Source: an uncultured Rhizobiaceae group bacterium
GTDB taxonomy: Bacteria; Pseudomonadota; Alphaproteobacteria; Rhizobiales; Rhizobiaceae
Direction: 5' to 3'
NCBI GenBank assembly: GCA_937930635.1
Contig: CALHCF010000010.1
Location: 27,855-91,854, forward strand
Length of the DNA stretch: 64,000 bases
Shown here one piece after another: positions 8,097 to 16,978 of this stretch. Position numbers and translations under genes: made by a program. The notes under the pieces are model-generated. The model was given only the letters and a program-made list of their open reading frames with translations. It was not told the DNA's origin and did not search any database. Every line of letters begins with the position of its first letter. The stretch's first letter is position 1.

Positions 8097-9715
8097 GTAG
8101 TTTCAAATCCCGTATCAACACCGCATCGGATGAGTTTGCCCAAAACCGTGCAGATATGTTGGAGCTTGTGGAGCAATTGCGCATTCTGGAAGCGCGCGCC
8201 GTTGAAGCATCACAAAAGCGGCTCGCAACCTTTGAAAAGCGAGGTCAGATACCACCCCATGAGCGGATAACGCGTCTTCTTGATCCCGGAATGCCTTTCT
8301 TGCGGTTGCATACATTGGCCAACTATCTGGTGGAAGACGCTGACCCGCAGACCAGCATTCCCGGCGCAAGCATCATTTGTGGCATCGGTTTTGTCTCTGG
8401 AACCCGCTGTATGATCTGGGCAGATGACAGCGGGATCAGTGCTGGAGCGATGACGGTGAGTGCCGTGCCCGTCAGCCTGTCCATTCAGGAAATTGCGCGC
8501 AGGCAAAAACTGCCCCTGGTGCATCTTGTGGAGAGCGCGGGTGCAAATCTAATGAACCTCAAGGTTGAACACTGGGCAAAAGCCGGGGCGGTATTTCGCA
8601 ATCTGGCCCGTCTGGGTGCAGCCGGAATTCCAACCATTGCGGTGCTGCACGGCCCCTCGACGGCCGGGGGCGCTTATATGCCCGGCTTGTCCGATTATGT
8701 TGTTGGCGTAAAGGAAAACGGGCTTGCAGCTTTGGGCGGTGCGGCGCTGGTGAAGGCTGCCACCGGCGAAGAAGCCAATGATCGGGATCTGGGCGGTTCT
8801 GAAATGCACGCCAGCACGTCCGGCCTGGTGGAATATCTCGCGGACGATGACGCACACGCTTTATCGATGGCGCGAGATGTCGTTGAACATTTGAACTGGA
8901 ACGCCGATCATCATTCGCCAGCACGACCGGCCTACGAGGCTCCTCTTTATGATACCGATGAAATTGCCGGAGTGGTGCCGCGTGATTATCGCACCCCCTA
9001 TGATGTTCGTGAGTTGTTGATCCGCCTTGTGGATGGGTCGAAATTTGATGAGTTCAAGGCGCGCTATGGCGCAACGACAGTCTGTGTTCATACCAGCGTC
9101 ATGGGTTGCCCCTGTGCGATGATCGGCAATAACGGTCCGATCGACCCCGATGGGGCGACCAAGGCTGCGCAGTTCCTGCAATTGTGTGATCAGTCCAATA
9201 CGCCGGTGATTTTTCTCAACAACACCACCGGCTACATGGTGGGGACCCAATATGAGCAGGCTGGCATGATCAAACACGGTTCAAAGATGATCCAGGCCGT
9301 GTCCACTATGCGGGTGCCGAAGATTACCCTCTATATCGGAGCCAGCTATGGCGCGGGCAATTACGGCATGTGTGGCTATGCCTATGAACCGGATTTCCTG
9401 TTTTCATGGCCCAATTCCCTGTCGCATGTCATGGGCGGCGAGCAGGCGGCCAAAACCATGAGCCAGGTTATGCGCGCTGCGGCGGTCCGACGTGGCCAGA
9501 AGGTGGATGAGGAGCAGCTCAAGAGGGAGGAAGATCGCATCATTGCGCATTTCAGCGCGCAGGAAAGTGGGTTCTATACGTCCGGTCGCGTTCTTGATCA
9601 TGGCGTCATCGATCCCCGCGATACCAGAAAAGTGCTGGGGTTTGCACTGCAGACCTGCCTTGAATCACGGGCGCGAACGCTACGACCAAACTCCTTTGGC
9701 GTGGCACGGATGTAA
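8093..9715 (+). CDS. Acyl-CoA carboxylase beta (carboxyltransferase) subunit
   Basis: A 540-residue carboxyltransferase of the methylcrotonyl/geranyl/propionyl-CoA carboxylase class. It moves CO2 from carboxybiotin to an acyl-CoA. Seen: the N-terminal crotonase-like half with GGAYMPGLSDYVV and AALGGAALVKAATGE, and the C-terminal half with IFLNNTTGYMVGTQYE, IGASYGAGNYGMCG and FSWPNS. The form of the last two blocks resembles the MccB/AtuC group rather than the propionyl type. It lies in the atuA-like operon, with its biotin-carboxylase partner ten bases downstream. AtuC (geranyl-CoA) is one candidate role; a different branched acyl-CoA is equally possible from sequence alone. Confidence 0.88.
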   Translation: MSSFKSRINTASDEFAQNRADMLELVEQLRILEARAVEASQKRLATFEKRGQIPPHERITRLLDPGMPFLRLHTLANYLVEDADPQTSIPGASIICGIGFVSGTRCMIWADDSGISAGAMTVSAVPVSLSIQEIARRQKLPLVHLVESAGANLMNLKVEHWAKAGAVFRNLARLGAAGIPTIAVLHGPSTAGGAYMPGLSDYVVGVKENGLAALGGAALVKAATGEEANDRDLGGSEMHASTSGLVEYLADDDAHALSMARDVVEHLNWNADHHSPARPAYEAPLYDTDEIAGVVPRDYRTPYDVRELLIRLVDGSKFDEFKARYGATTVCVHTSVMGCPCAMIGNNGPIDPDGATKAAQFLQLCDQSNTPVIFLNNTTGYMVGTQYEQAGMIKHGSKMIQAVSTMRVPKITLYIGASYGAGNYGMCGYAYEPDFLFSWPNSLSHVMGGEQAAKTMSQVMRAAAVRRGQKVDEEQLKREEDRIIAHFSAQESGFYTSGRVLDHGVIDPRDTRKVLGFALQTCLESRARTLRPNSFGVARM

Positions 9716-9725
9716 GGCAGGAATC

Positions 9726-11711
9726 ATGCAGTTTTCATCCTTGTTGATTGCAAACCGCGGAGAGATTGCCGTGCGGATCATACGCACAGCAAAGGCGTTG
9801 GGCCTGCGCACCATTGCGGTTTATTCCGATGCGGATGCCGAAGCGGTGCATGTGAGACATGCCGATGACGCGGTCTTTATCGGTCCGTCGGCGGCAATGC
9901 AGTCCTATCTCGATGGTGACAAAATTCTTGCTGCGGCCCGGCAGACTGGCGCGCAGGCAATTCATCCAGGTTACGGCTTCCTTTCCGAGAACGCAGGTTT
10001 TGCCGCTGCCGTGGAAGCGGCTGGCCTTGTTTTTGTCGGGCCGCCACACGCTGCCATTGATATCATGGGTGATAAGGCCCGTTCCAAACGCGCCATGATC
10101 GACGCCGGTATACCGTGTCTGCCCGGTTATGAAGGCGAACAGCAGGATGAGGCGCACCTGATTGCCGAAGGCATCGCTATCGGTTTCCCTCTGATGGTGA
10201 AAGCGACCGCCGGAGGCGGGGGGCGGGGAATGCGGCTGGTTGAAAGTGCAGACGCTCTGCCCGACGCATTGAAGCAAGCTCGGTCCGAAGCACACAGCGC
10301 ATTCGGTAATGGTGATCTGATTCTTGAAAAGGCGGTTGCGCATGCCCGCCATGTTGAGATTCAGATTTTTGCCGACGCGCATGGAAACGTGATTCACCTT
10401 GGCGAACGGGATTGTTCCACACAACGCCGCCACCAAAAGATAATTGAAGAAGCGCCTTGCCCTGCATTGGACGAAGCCTTGCGTGCCAACATGGGAGCTG
10501 CCGCAATCAAGGCTGCGCAGGAGGTTCATTATCGCGGTGCCGGAACGGTTGAGTTTATGCTCGATGATCAGGGAGGCTATTATTTCCTGGAGATGAATAC
10601 CCGCCTGCAGGTCGAGCACCCGGTTACGGAACTGGTGACAGGGTTTGATCTTGTTGCCCTTCAACTCGAGATTGCAGCAGGAAAACCTCTTGGCATTGGT
10701 CAGGATGATGTTGTTCTTGAAGGTCACGCGATGGAGGTGCGGCTCTACGCCGAAGATGCCAGCAATAATTTCCTGCCCAGCACAGGGCATATTGATTTGT
10801 GGCATGTCGGGCAGGGGCCTGGAATACGTGTTGATGCAGGAGTGGAGACGGGCAGCCAGGTTTCGGAATATTACGATCCGATGATCGCGAAAATCATGGC
10901 CCATGGACCGGATCGCGATACGGCGCGGCGACGGCTGATTGCCGCATTGCGCAATACTGCACTTTTTGGCCCATCAACCAACCGCGACTTCCTTATTGAT
11001 GCCCTGCAACAACCTGTGTTTGCAGCAGGTGAAGCCACCACGGACTTTATCGGTGATACCTATGGCGAAGAAGGGTTTTGTGAACCGCCCCTGGAATTCA
11101 GGCACTATGCCGCCGCAGCGCTCATGCTCTTCCTGCATGCTCGTCAGCGGGCGAATTCATATCCTGATGTCGGTCAGGAACTGTTGAACTGGACAAGCGC
11201 CGGTTATCTGGAAAGCGGGTTTTCTTTTGCGGCAGGCGAGCAGGCCCGGCATGTTCGCGTTCAACCCCTGTCATCTGACTGGTATCGCATCAGCGATGAT
11301 GAACACTCTCTTCTGGCAATGGTGGAGCGCTTTGAGACCCGGGAGGCCTTTATCCGGCTGGATGAAAAAGGCGCTGTCATCCGCTTTTTTATTGCCAGTA
11401 GCGGGACGATCGAACTGACCTTCGGCAGCCGTTCCTTCAAACTGAAAGAAATCTCGGCTTCAGGCGCAGATATTGAAGGACAAAACGATGGCGCTCTTGT
11501 TGCGCCAATGCACGGTCTGTTGCTGGAGGTGGCTGTGAGTGAAGGGGATGTCGTAAAGACCGGCGACCGCATTGCCGTTCTTGAAGCCATGAAGATGCAG
11601 CATGTTCTGACCGCTTCTGTTGATGGAACCGTGTCCAGGCTTGGCGCATCGGCGGGCGATCAGATTGCGGCAGATGAGTTGATCGCGGAAATTTCGACCA
11701 CGCAGGAATAA
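9726..11711 (+). CDS. Acyl-CoA carboxylase alpha: biotin carboxylase plus BCCP
   Basis: A 661-residue ATP-dependent biotin carboxylase with a C-terminal biotin carrier domain. The frame opens earlier, at 9492, but the conserved N-terminus MQFSSLLIANRGEIAVR fixes the start at ATG 9726. Seen: the ATP-grasp Gly-rich loop KATAGGGGRGMRL, the catalytic region FLEMNTRLQVEHPVTE, and the biotinylation motif VLEAMKMQH about 40 residues from the end. It pairs with the carboxyltransferase just upstream to make an alpha6beta6-type enzyme. The middle domain between residues ~450 and 580 is poorly conserved, as usual in the MCC/GCC family, and would set partner specificity. Confidence 0.92.
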   Translation: MQFSSLLIANRGEIAVRIIRTAKALGLRTIAVYSDADAEAVHVRHADDAVFIGPSAAMQSYLDGDKILAAARQTGAQAIHPGYGFLSENAGFAAAVEAAGLVFVGPPHAAIDIMGDKARSKRAMIDAGIPCLPGYEGEQQDEAHLIAEGIAIGFPLMVKATAGGGGRGMRLVESADALPDALKQARSEAHSAFGNGDLILEKAVAHARHVEIQIFADAHGNVIHLGERDCSTQRRHQKIIEEAPCPALDEALRANMGAAAIKAAQEVHYRGAGTVEFMLDDQGGYYFLEMNTRLQVEHPVTELVTGFDLVALQLEIAAGKPLGIGQDDVVLEGHAMEVRLYAEDASNNFLPSTGHIDLWHVGQGPGIRVDAGVETGSQVSEYYDPMIAKIMAHGPDRDTARRRLIAALRNTALFGPSTNRDFLIDALQQPVFAAGEATTDFIGDTYGEEGFCEPPLEFRHYAAAALMLFLHARQRANSYPDVGQELLNWTSAGYLESGFSFAAGEQARHVRVQPLSSDWYRISDDEHSLLAMVERFETREAFIRLDEKGAVIRFFIASSGTIELTFGSRSFKLKEISASGADIEGQNDGALVAPMHGLLLEVAVSEGDVVKTGDRIAVLEAMKMQHVLTASVDGTVSRLGASAGDQIAADELIAEISTTQE

Positions 11712-11767
11712 CCGGCAAACCACGCGACAACGGATTGCTGACCCTGTTTCATTGTACTGAGGTGGAC

Positions 11768-11842
11768 TGGCAGTCCCTAGGGGAATCGAACCCCTCTTTC
11801 CAGGTTGAAAACCTGGCGTCCTAACCGATAGACGAAGGGACC
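11768..11842 (-). tRNA. tRNA-Glu (anticodon TTC)
   Basis: On the minus strand a full cloverleaf can be folded: acceptor GGTCCCT with AGGGACT (first pair G-U), D-arm with GGTTAGGA, anticodon stem CCAGG/CCTGG around loop TTTTCAA giving anticodon TTC, and T-arm AGGGG-TTCGATT-CCCCT. The 3' CCA is encoded at 11768-11770. It stands alone between the carboxylase operon and the M15-peptidase gene. Confidence 0.96.
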
Positions 11843-11944
11843 ACAGCGCGGTGTGTATAGGCAGGAATTGGGCAGCCTGCAAGCCTATTTGATGCAAATT
11901 TCAGCAGATTTCGAAACCTGCCTGGCGTAAAGATTAATCAGCCA

Positions 11945-13054
11945 TCAAGCCCGGCGTCTGCGCTTGCGGCGACAATGGTGCCAGGCCCGTTTTGTGCTGA
12001 TGTCGATATGCACGGATTTGGTATGACAGTAAGTGCCGACACCACCGCGACTTGGCAGACTGCGCAGGAACTTGGCCAGCTTCCATTTGGAAACACCCTT
12101 GACCTGAATATCTGCTGCCAGACAGCGAATATGGGTCGACTTGCGCGCTCCGCGAACGAGGCGGTTATAGCGTGGGCTGCGATATCCGGACGTGACGATG
12201 GGGGTGCGTCCAAAACGCCGCTCAACCTGCTTGAGAATGCCGACAAGCTTTCTGGGGAAACAGCCGACTTTCACATCGGGACGCTGCAGCAGGAGACCGT
12301 GCGTTCCCCGACGCGCCAGATTGGAAACCGACGCAACCTGGACGGGCTGGTCAAATTCCTCGACTTCAACCTCATCATCTATCCCGAAAATGCTTTTCGT
12401 TCTGACACCGGGCAGGCTGCTCCCGCGATTTCGGCTGTTGGAGCCTTGCCGTGAGACAACCAGACTGGGCTTTGCTTTTTTCGGTGAACCGGCCCCCGCC
12501 CGCTGTCGCGCGGAACTTTTTTCGTTTGAGGCAAAGAGGCGCGAGAAAAAACTGCCCTGTTTATCGGCGGGTTTACCTGCTGGCTCGCTTGCTGGTTTAA
12601 CCTCGGCAGATGTTTTGTTCGCGGTTCCCGTTTCTGCCGCTGGTGCTGAACCGGGGCGTGGTTTGGGCTTTGCCCCCGGCGTAGCGGGTTTTGCGGCAAC
12701 CGCTTCTGTCGCCTTTACGGCTTCAGACTTTTCATCCTGAGAAGGCGCAAGCGCCGTTTTGACATCTGAAGTTTTTGTTTCACTTGTTTTGGGTTTGACG
12801 ATGCCGGCGGCGGCTTTGGCATCCGTCTTGTTAAGTGAGATGCCGGTTTCCAGTTGTCCGTTTTTGGATGATTTGTCGGCTTCAACCGGGGTTAGCACCG
12901 AGGCGAGATCCCGTGAGCCGGACGTATTTCCAACGCACCCGGCCACAATAGCGGCGGCGAGAAGAGGCGTGAATCTTGCAAATCGCAAGACTGTCTCTCC
13001 AGTTCGAAACCAGGGGCGCCTGGATATCTTTACCGGACGAACAGAAACAGTCAC
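11945..13054 (-). CDS. Lipoprotein D-Ala-D-Ala carboxypeptidase-like (Peptidase M15 family)
   Basis: About 369 residues. The lipoprotein signal ends at LAAAIVAGC (lipobox Cys ~40). A low-complexity Lys/Thr/Ala/Pro-rich linker of ~200 residues, probably spanning the periplasm or wall, is followed by a C-terminal M15_3-type domain with VTSGYRSPRYN, STHIRCLAADI and KSVHIDI. These provide the zinc ligands (H-x6-D and a late His) of peptidoglycan carboxypeptidases. The protein ends in a short basic cluster HHCRRKRRRRA. GTG 13054 is chosen because GGGAGGT lies six bases upstream; the frame opens further up at 13186. Likely role: trimming of peptidoglycan stem peptides. It could instead be a non-catalytic DUF882-like relative. 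Confidence 0.78.
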   Translation of the reverse strand: MTVSVRPVKISRRPWFRTGETVLRFARFTPLLAAAIVAGCVGNTSGSRDLASVLTPVEADKSSKNGQLETGISLNKTDAKAAAGIVKPKTSETKTSDVKTALAPSQDEKSEAVKATEAVAAKPATPGAKPKPRPGSAPAAETGTANKTSAEVKPASEPAGKPADKQGSFFSRLFASNEKSSARQRAGAGSPKKAKPSLVVSRQGSNSRNRGSSLPGVRTKSIFGIDDEVEVEEFDQPVQVASVSNLARRGTHGLLLQRPDVKVGCFPRKLVGILKQVERRFGRTPIVTSGYRSPRYNRLVRGARKSTHIRCLAADIQVKGVSKWKLAKFLRSLPSRGGVGTYCHTKSVHIDISTKRAWHHCRRKRRRRA

Positions 13055-13286
13055 CAGTTTACCTCCCGTCCGCACACCACCAAAACAAAACCTGAAATGG
13101 GAGTTGTTAAAACCGTCTTTCCCCTCGACAGTTTTCGGTGTCACATAACTATTACAAACGGAAGAAATGCAAGCCTTCGCAGGCAAATATTGTTAAATTT
13201 CTACCGTGGTCTCCCAACCCCGCTAGGCACTAAGTAAGGCGGCAATGTGACAGATTGACAGGCGACAGATCTTTTGCCCGTTGTGA

Positions 13287-13727
13287 TTACCAATTGCCGG
13301 TGTTTTCCATCGATGCCCAGGGTTCAGCCGCCGGTTTGGCATCACCTTTTTGTAACAATTCGAAAGAAATATTGTCAGGAGATTTCACAAACGCCATCCG
13401 ACCATCGCGGGGAGGGCGATTGATCGTCACGCCCGCGTCCATCAAACGCTGGCAGGTCTCATAAATGTCATCGACTTCGTAGGCCAGGTGCCCAAAATTT
13501 CTGCCGCTGTCATAGTCTTCCGGGTCCCAGTTATAGGTGAGTTCTAGTTCGGGTGCCCGCTCTGCCTTTGCAGAGTCAACATCATCCGTGCCAGCCAGAA
13601 AGATCAGTGTGAAGCGGCCCTGCTCGACCTCCTTGCGGTTGGTTTCGACCATGCCGAGTTTGTTGATATAGAAGTCAAGCGATGCATCGACATCTTTTAC
13701 CCGAACCATCGTGTGCAAATATTTCAT
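13287..13727 (-). CDS. gloA: Lactoylglutathione lyase (glyoxalase I family)
   Basis: A 146-residue vicinal-oxygen-chelate protein with two beta-alpha-beta-beta-beta repeats. It starts [20 protein letters not shown], with His5 as first metal ligand; [10 protein letters not shown] contributes the second His and [10 protein letters not shown] the C-terminal Glu. Glyoxalase I converts the methylglyoxal-glutathione hemithioacetal to S-lactoylglutathione. The length fits bacterial GloA. The frame opens to 13841, but the conserved N-terminus places the start at 13727. It diverges from the sirtuin gene with a ~90-base spacer that must hold both promoters. Confidence 0.85.
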   Translation of the reverse strand: MKYLHTMVRVKDVDASLDFYINKLGMVETNRKEVEQGRFTLIFLAGTDDVDSAKAERAPELELTYNWDPEDYDSGRNFGHLAYEVDDIYETCQRLMDAGVTINRPPRDGRMAFVKSPDNISFELLQKGDAKPAAEPWASMENTGNW

Positions 13728-13818
13728 GAGGAGACCGTCTTTTCTTTTGCTTCTTTGTTGGGACGGCAGGATAGTGCGACGAACACAAAAGACAACAGAA
13801 AGCTGAGACCGATAAATC

Positions 13819-14577
13819 GTGACGACAGCCCCGCGCGACAATCAGGCTTCGATGCTTGCTTCGCTGATCAGCGAGGCCGAGAAAATTGTCTTTTTTACCG
13901 GGGCGGGGATTTCGACAGAATCCGGCATCGCTGATTTTCGAAGTCCCGGAGGCATCTGGTCTCAGATGAAACCTATTCAATTTCAGGACTTTATGGCTGA
14001 TGAAGCCACACGTCGCGAAGACTGGCGGCGTCGGTTTTATTTCCAGAGTCAATTTGACCAGGCTCAGCCCAATGAGGGGCATGCCGCTATTGCCAGGGTC
14101 ATGAACGGGCCAAAAGGGGCGATGCTTATCACCCAGAATATCGACGGTCTGCATCAACGATCGGGTATTGCGGACGACAGGATTATCGAGATCCATGGCA
14201 ATGGAACCCGCGCCGCATGTTTGGATTGCGAAACTCCAATGTCACTTCAGGAATCCGCCCGACACATAGAAGTCAGGGATCAGGCACCGCGTTGTGAAGA
14301 ATGCGGGGGATTGGTGAAAGCACAGGTTATTTCATTTGGGCAGCCCATGCCCCAGGACAAAATGATTGCATCTGTTAAGGCTGCAATGTCCTGTGACCTG
14401 TTTGTCGTTATTGGATCATCCCTGGTGGTACGGCCAGCCTCAGACCTGCCTTTGGTCGCTCAACAGGCCGGAGCCCGGCTGGCAATCATCAACCGGGAGG
14501 CAACGCCGCACGATTCGATTGCCGATCTGGTGATCCATGAATCAATTACCCACATATTTCTGCGGGCTGGCCTGTGA
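13819..14577 (+). CDS. cobB: NAD-dependent protein deacylase, Sir2 family
   Basis: A 252-residue sirtuin. It removes acyl groups from lysines with use of NAD+. Seen: the NAD-binding signature [18 protein letters not shown], the substrate/NAD motif [12 protein letters not shown], catalytic His in [12 protein letters not shown], and the zinc-binding pairs CLDCE and CEECGG. GTG 13819 is the longest start; the ATG at 13852 ([12 protein letters not shown]) is equally possible and no strong ribosome-binding site decides. It lacks the Y-x2-R pair of class III desuccinylases as far as can be seen (the loop reads [15 protein letters not shown]), so the acyl preference is open. Confidence 0.9.
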   Translation: MTTAPRDNQASMLASLISEAEKIVFFTGAGISTESGIADFRSPGGIWSQMKPIQFQDFMADEATRREDWRRRFYFQSQFDQAQPNEGHAAIARVMNGPKGAMLITQNIDGLHQRSGIADDRIIEIHGNGTRAACLDCETPMSLQESARHIEVRDQAPRCEECGGLVKAQVISFGQPMPQDKMIASVKAAMSCDLFVVIGSSLVVRPASDLPLVAQQAGARLAIINREATPHDSIADLVIHESITHIFLRAGL

Positions 14578-14813
14578 AAACCGGGCACAAGCGTTGCGCT
14601 TCTGCCGCATTCCTCGAAAATACGAATTGAGGGGCTTGCGGCGCGCGCAAACCATTATGTTAATGTTCCTTAACGAATCAAAGCAGCGGCCATGTGAAGA
14701 TTTCCCGGCAAGATTCGAACTTTGAGGGTTTCGTAACCGCCTGACTGGGCGTGTTGCGAGATGTAATTGTCGTGTCTGCATGGGGGTTTTCCGATGTTTG
14801 AGGGGCAGCTCTA

Positions 14814-15494
14814 ATGGGCTCAAAATTGGCATCTGAAACCGGATCGTCTGGCGAGGTTTCTTCTGGCTATGAAGAAGCACGACCAGCTGATCAGTTCGAA
14901 TCCGGTGTTGGCCTGTCAGAATCCGGGTCAAACCCTGCCGCTTCGGGTGGTGTCGTTGGTGAAGACGGCCTGCCTGTTGAGGTTTTCGTTGTAGCGGGAG
15001 CCATCAAGTGGTTTGACGTTTCCAAGGGATTTGGTTTTGTCGTTCCCGATGATGATTTGCCGGACGTTTTGCTGCATGTGTCCTGTCTTCGCGACGACGG
15101 TTATCAGACCGCCCATGAAGGGGCGCGCATTGTTTGCGAGGTCGTGCAGAAACCACGGGGTCTTCAGGCATTCCGGGTTTTGTCGATGGACAATTCGACA
15201 GCCATTCATCCATCGCAAATGCCACCGGCAAAAACCCATGTTGAGGTTCAGCCGACAAGCGAGATGGTGCGTTGCGAGGTTAAATGGTTCAACCGCACCA
15301 AGGGCTTCGGCTTTCTGACAAGAGGTGAAGGGACCGAGGACATCTTCATTCATATGGAGACCCTCCGGCGCTATGGTTTGACGGAGCTTCGGCCCGGTCA
15401 GCAGGTCATGGTTCGTTTTGGAGACGGGCAAAAAGGTTTGATGGCGGCTGAAATTCATCCCTGGACCGGGACAAGCGTGCCTCACAGCCATTGA
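14814..15494 (+). CDS. Two-domain cold-shock protein
   Basis: A 226-residue protein with two cold-shock (OB-fold) domains. An acidic, Ser/Gly-rich disordered N-terminus (~60 residues) leads into CSD1 ([16 protein letters not shown] then [13 protein letters not shown]). A ~40-residue linker precedes CSD2 ([16 protein letters not shown] then [13 protein letters not shown]). The RNP1 K-G-F-G-F and RNP2 V/I-L/F-L/I-H-V/M motifs are complete in both. Such two-domain CSPs are typical of Alphaproteobacteria and act as RNA chaperones in stationary-phase or cold adaptation. The ~235-base upstream region lacks a gene and probably carries its own promoter and leader. Confidence 0.88.
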   Translation: MGSKLASETGSSGEVSSGYEEARPADQFESGVGLSESGSNPAASGGVVGEDGLPVEVFVVAGAIKWFDVSKGFGFVVPDDDLPDVLLHVSCLRDDGYQTAHEGARIVCEVVQKPRGLQAFRVLSMDNSTAIHPSQMPPAKTHVEVQPTSEMVRCEVKWFNRTKGFGFLTRGEGTEDIFIHMETLRRYGLTELRPGQQVMVRFGDGQKGLMAAEIHPWTGTSVPHSH

Positions 15495-15721
15495 TTTTTT
15501 GCGATTTTCTCAATGGTGTTTCGCGCTGCAACCAACCAAGCGCGAATGCTGTTGAGCGGGGCTTCTCGTTTCGCTGAACCGTGGTCGTCTGATTGGAAAA
15601 TTTTCACAAAAGCCGGTTGTGACGCCGATCCTGAAACCGCTGCGCTTCCAACATCCGCCAAAATTCGGGTGTGATGTCGATTTTTCTTCGACGTCACACC
15701 GCTATTGGCTATGCTAATCCC

Positions 15722-16195
15722 ATGAACAGGTTCAGCCCATCATCCATGGTTCTGGCAGCCATGATTGTCTCTTTCTTTTGTAGCGTGTCTGCATTTGCCC
15801 AGGCGGCAGGCCCCATGCAGTCGATCTCCGCAACCACGTCCAAAGGCTCTTTCACCTGGACAATAGAGCTTGCCTCCGACAATGACAGCCGCTCCAAAGG
15901 GCTGATGTTTCGAAAAGAAATGGCGCGGGACAGGGGGATGCTGTTTCGTTTTGACGAGACACAACCGGTCTCCATGTGGATGAAGAACACATTCATTCCC
16001 CTCGACATGATCTTTCTTGATGAAACGGGTACGGTTTTTTCAATCCACCGTTCAGCCGTACCCCATTCAGAAGAAATCATCTCATCTGGCGGGCCAGTAC
16101 GCTACACGCTGGAACTGAATGCAGGCGAGGTGGAGCGCACAGGAATAGCCGCTGGAGACCGATTGCAGCACCCCTGGTTTGCACCTGCCAACTGA
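15722..16195 (+). CDS. DUF192 exported protein
   Basis: A 157-residue protein with a signal peptide (MNRFSPSSMVLAAMIVSFF to a cut near AFAQA) and a single DUF192 domain: RSKGLMFRKEMARDRGMLF, PVSMWMKNTFIPLDMIFLD, and ELNAGEVERTGIAAGDRL near the end. DUF192 proteins are small periplasmic beta-barrel-like proteins of unknown function, widespread in Proteobacteria. ATG 15722 is preferred to an upstream in-frame start at 15671 because it gives a normal signal sequence. It stands just before tRNA-Pro. Confidence 0.85.
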   Translation: MNRFSPSSMVLAAMIVSFFCSVSAFAQAAGPMQSISATTSKGSFTWTIELASDNDSRSKGLMFRKEMARDRGMLFRFDETQPVSMWMKNTFIPLDMIFLDETGTVFSIHRSAVPHSEEIISSGGPVRYTLELNAGEVERTGIAAGDRLQHPWFAPAN

Positions 16196-16272
16196 TCATG
16201 CGCAAGCAGGTCAAATTCATCTTGCAGTTGCTGCCGATAGTGGTCTATAGCCTCCCCGTCCATCGCAGATAT

Positions 16273-16349
16273 CGGGGCATGGCGCAGTCTGGTAGCGCAC
16301 CTGGTTTGGGACCAGGGGGTCGCAAGTTCGAATCTTGCTGCCCCGACCA
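16273..16349 (+). tRNA. tRNA-Pro (anticodon TGG)
   Basis: Acceptor CGGGGCA pairs with TGCCCCG, discriminator A, CCA encoded. The anticodon arm is CCTGG-TTTGGGA-CCAGG, giving anticodon TGG, and the T-arm is GCAAG-TTCGAAT-CTTGC. The D-arm carries GGTAGCGC. It is a complete 77-base gene. Confidence 0.96.
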
Positions 16350-16403
16350 TCTGTTTGAGGAACACGAATGTGTCTTACGGCAAAGGCACAAAAGGGATCT
16401 GCT

Positions 16404-16709
16404 ATGGTTGCTCGCATCTTTCGCCCGGCAAAAACCGCAATGCAATCCGGCAAGGGTAACTCGCAGCATTGGATTATTGAGTACGAGGCCGGTACGCCCA
16501 AACTGATAGAACCGCTGATGGGGTACACATCCTCCTCAGATATGCTGTCGCAGGTCCGCATGAAGTTCGAAACAAAAGAAGACGCGGTTCGTTTTGCCGA
16601 AGCCAATGGCATCGAGTACCGGGTCATGGAGCCCCGGGAACAAAACCGGGTCGCCATGTCTTATTCCGACAATTTCAGGTATGATCGCAAGGTTCCCTGG
16701 ACGCACTGA
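16404..16709 (+). CDS. NDUFS4-like complex I accessory subunit
   Basis: About 101 residues. It matches the 'ETC complex I subunit conserved region' family, bacterial homologues of mitochondrial NDUFS4: MVARIFRPAKTAMQSG at the start, WIIEYE, PLMGYTSSSDMLSQVRMKF, KEDAVRFAEANGIEY, and the terminal SYSDNFRYDRKVPWTH. This family is restricted to Alphaproteobacteria and mitochondria and stabilises the NADH-binding N-module. ATG 16404 is chosen (AGGGA upstream); an earlier in-frame ATG at 16368 lies just after tRNA-Pro and is less likely. It lies between two tRNA genes. Confidence 0.88.
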   Translation: MVARIFRPAKTAMQSGKGNSQHWIIEYEAGTPKLIEPLMGYTSSSDMLSQVRMKFETKEDAVRFAEANGIEYRVMEPREQNRVAMSYSDNFRYDRKVPWTH

Positions 16710-16853
16710 CGGCAGTTATGCGTTTGGAGGACTTGAAAAATCGCGTGTCACAGGGCAATTGCACTGCCAGTCACTGTGTGGCGTATCTGATTGCACAGGT
16801 CGTTTGGAATGACGGGGGGCGGGAACCCGATTCTCGTGCTCCAACCATAAAGT

Positions 16854-16930
16854 GGTCCCTTAGCTCAGCTGGATAGAGCAACTGCCTTCTAAGCAGTAGG
16901 TCGCAGGTTCGAATCCTGCAGGGATCGCCA
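16854..16930 (+). tRNA. tRNA-Arg (anticodon TCT)
   Basis: Acceptor GGTCCCT pairs with AGGGATC (one G-U), then G and encoded CCA. The anticodon stem ACTGC/GCAGT surrounds loop CTTCTAA, giving anticodon TCT. The T-arm is TGCAGG-like with TTCGAAT. D-arm AGCTCAGCTGGATAGAGC is canonical. Confidence 0.95.
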
Positions 16931-16978
16931 ACCGCCAGGCTTCCTGATTGGGCAGCGATACCGGGAGGCAGAGCAATC

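Noticed and set aside
9735..10904. A 389-residue antisense frame to the biotin carboxylase
   Set aside because: Opposite strand of a well-conserved gene, no motif and no ribosome-binding site.
12192..12740. A 182-residue frame opposite the M15 lipoprotein
   Set aside because: Overlaps the real gene over its whole length and shows no family pattern.
15482..15697. A 71-residue minus-strand ORF between the cold-shock gene and DUF192
   Set aside because: No family pattern and no good start; treated as spacer.
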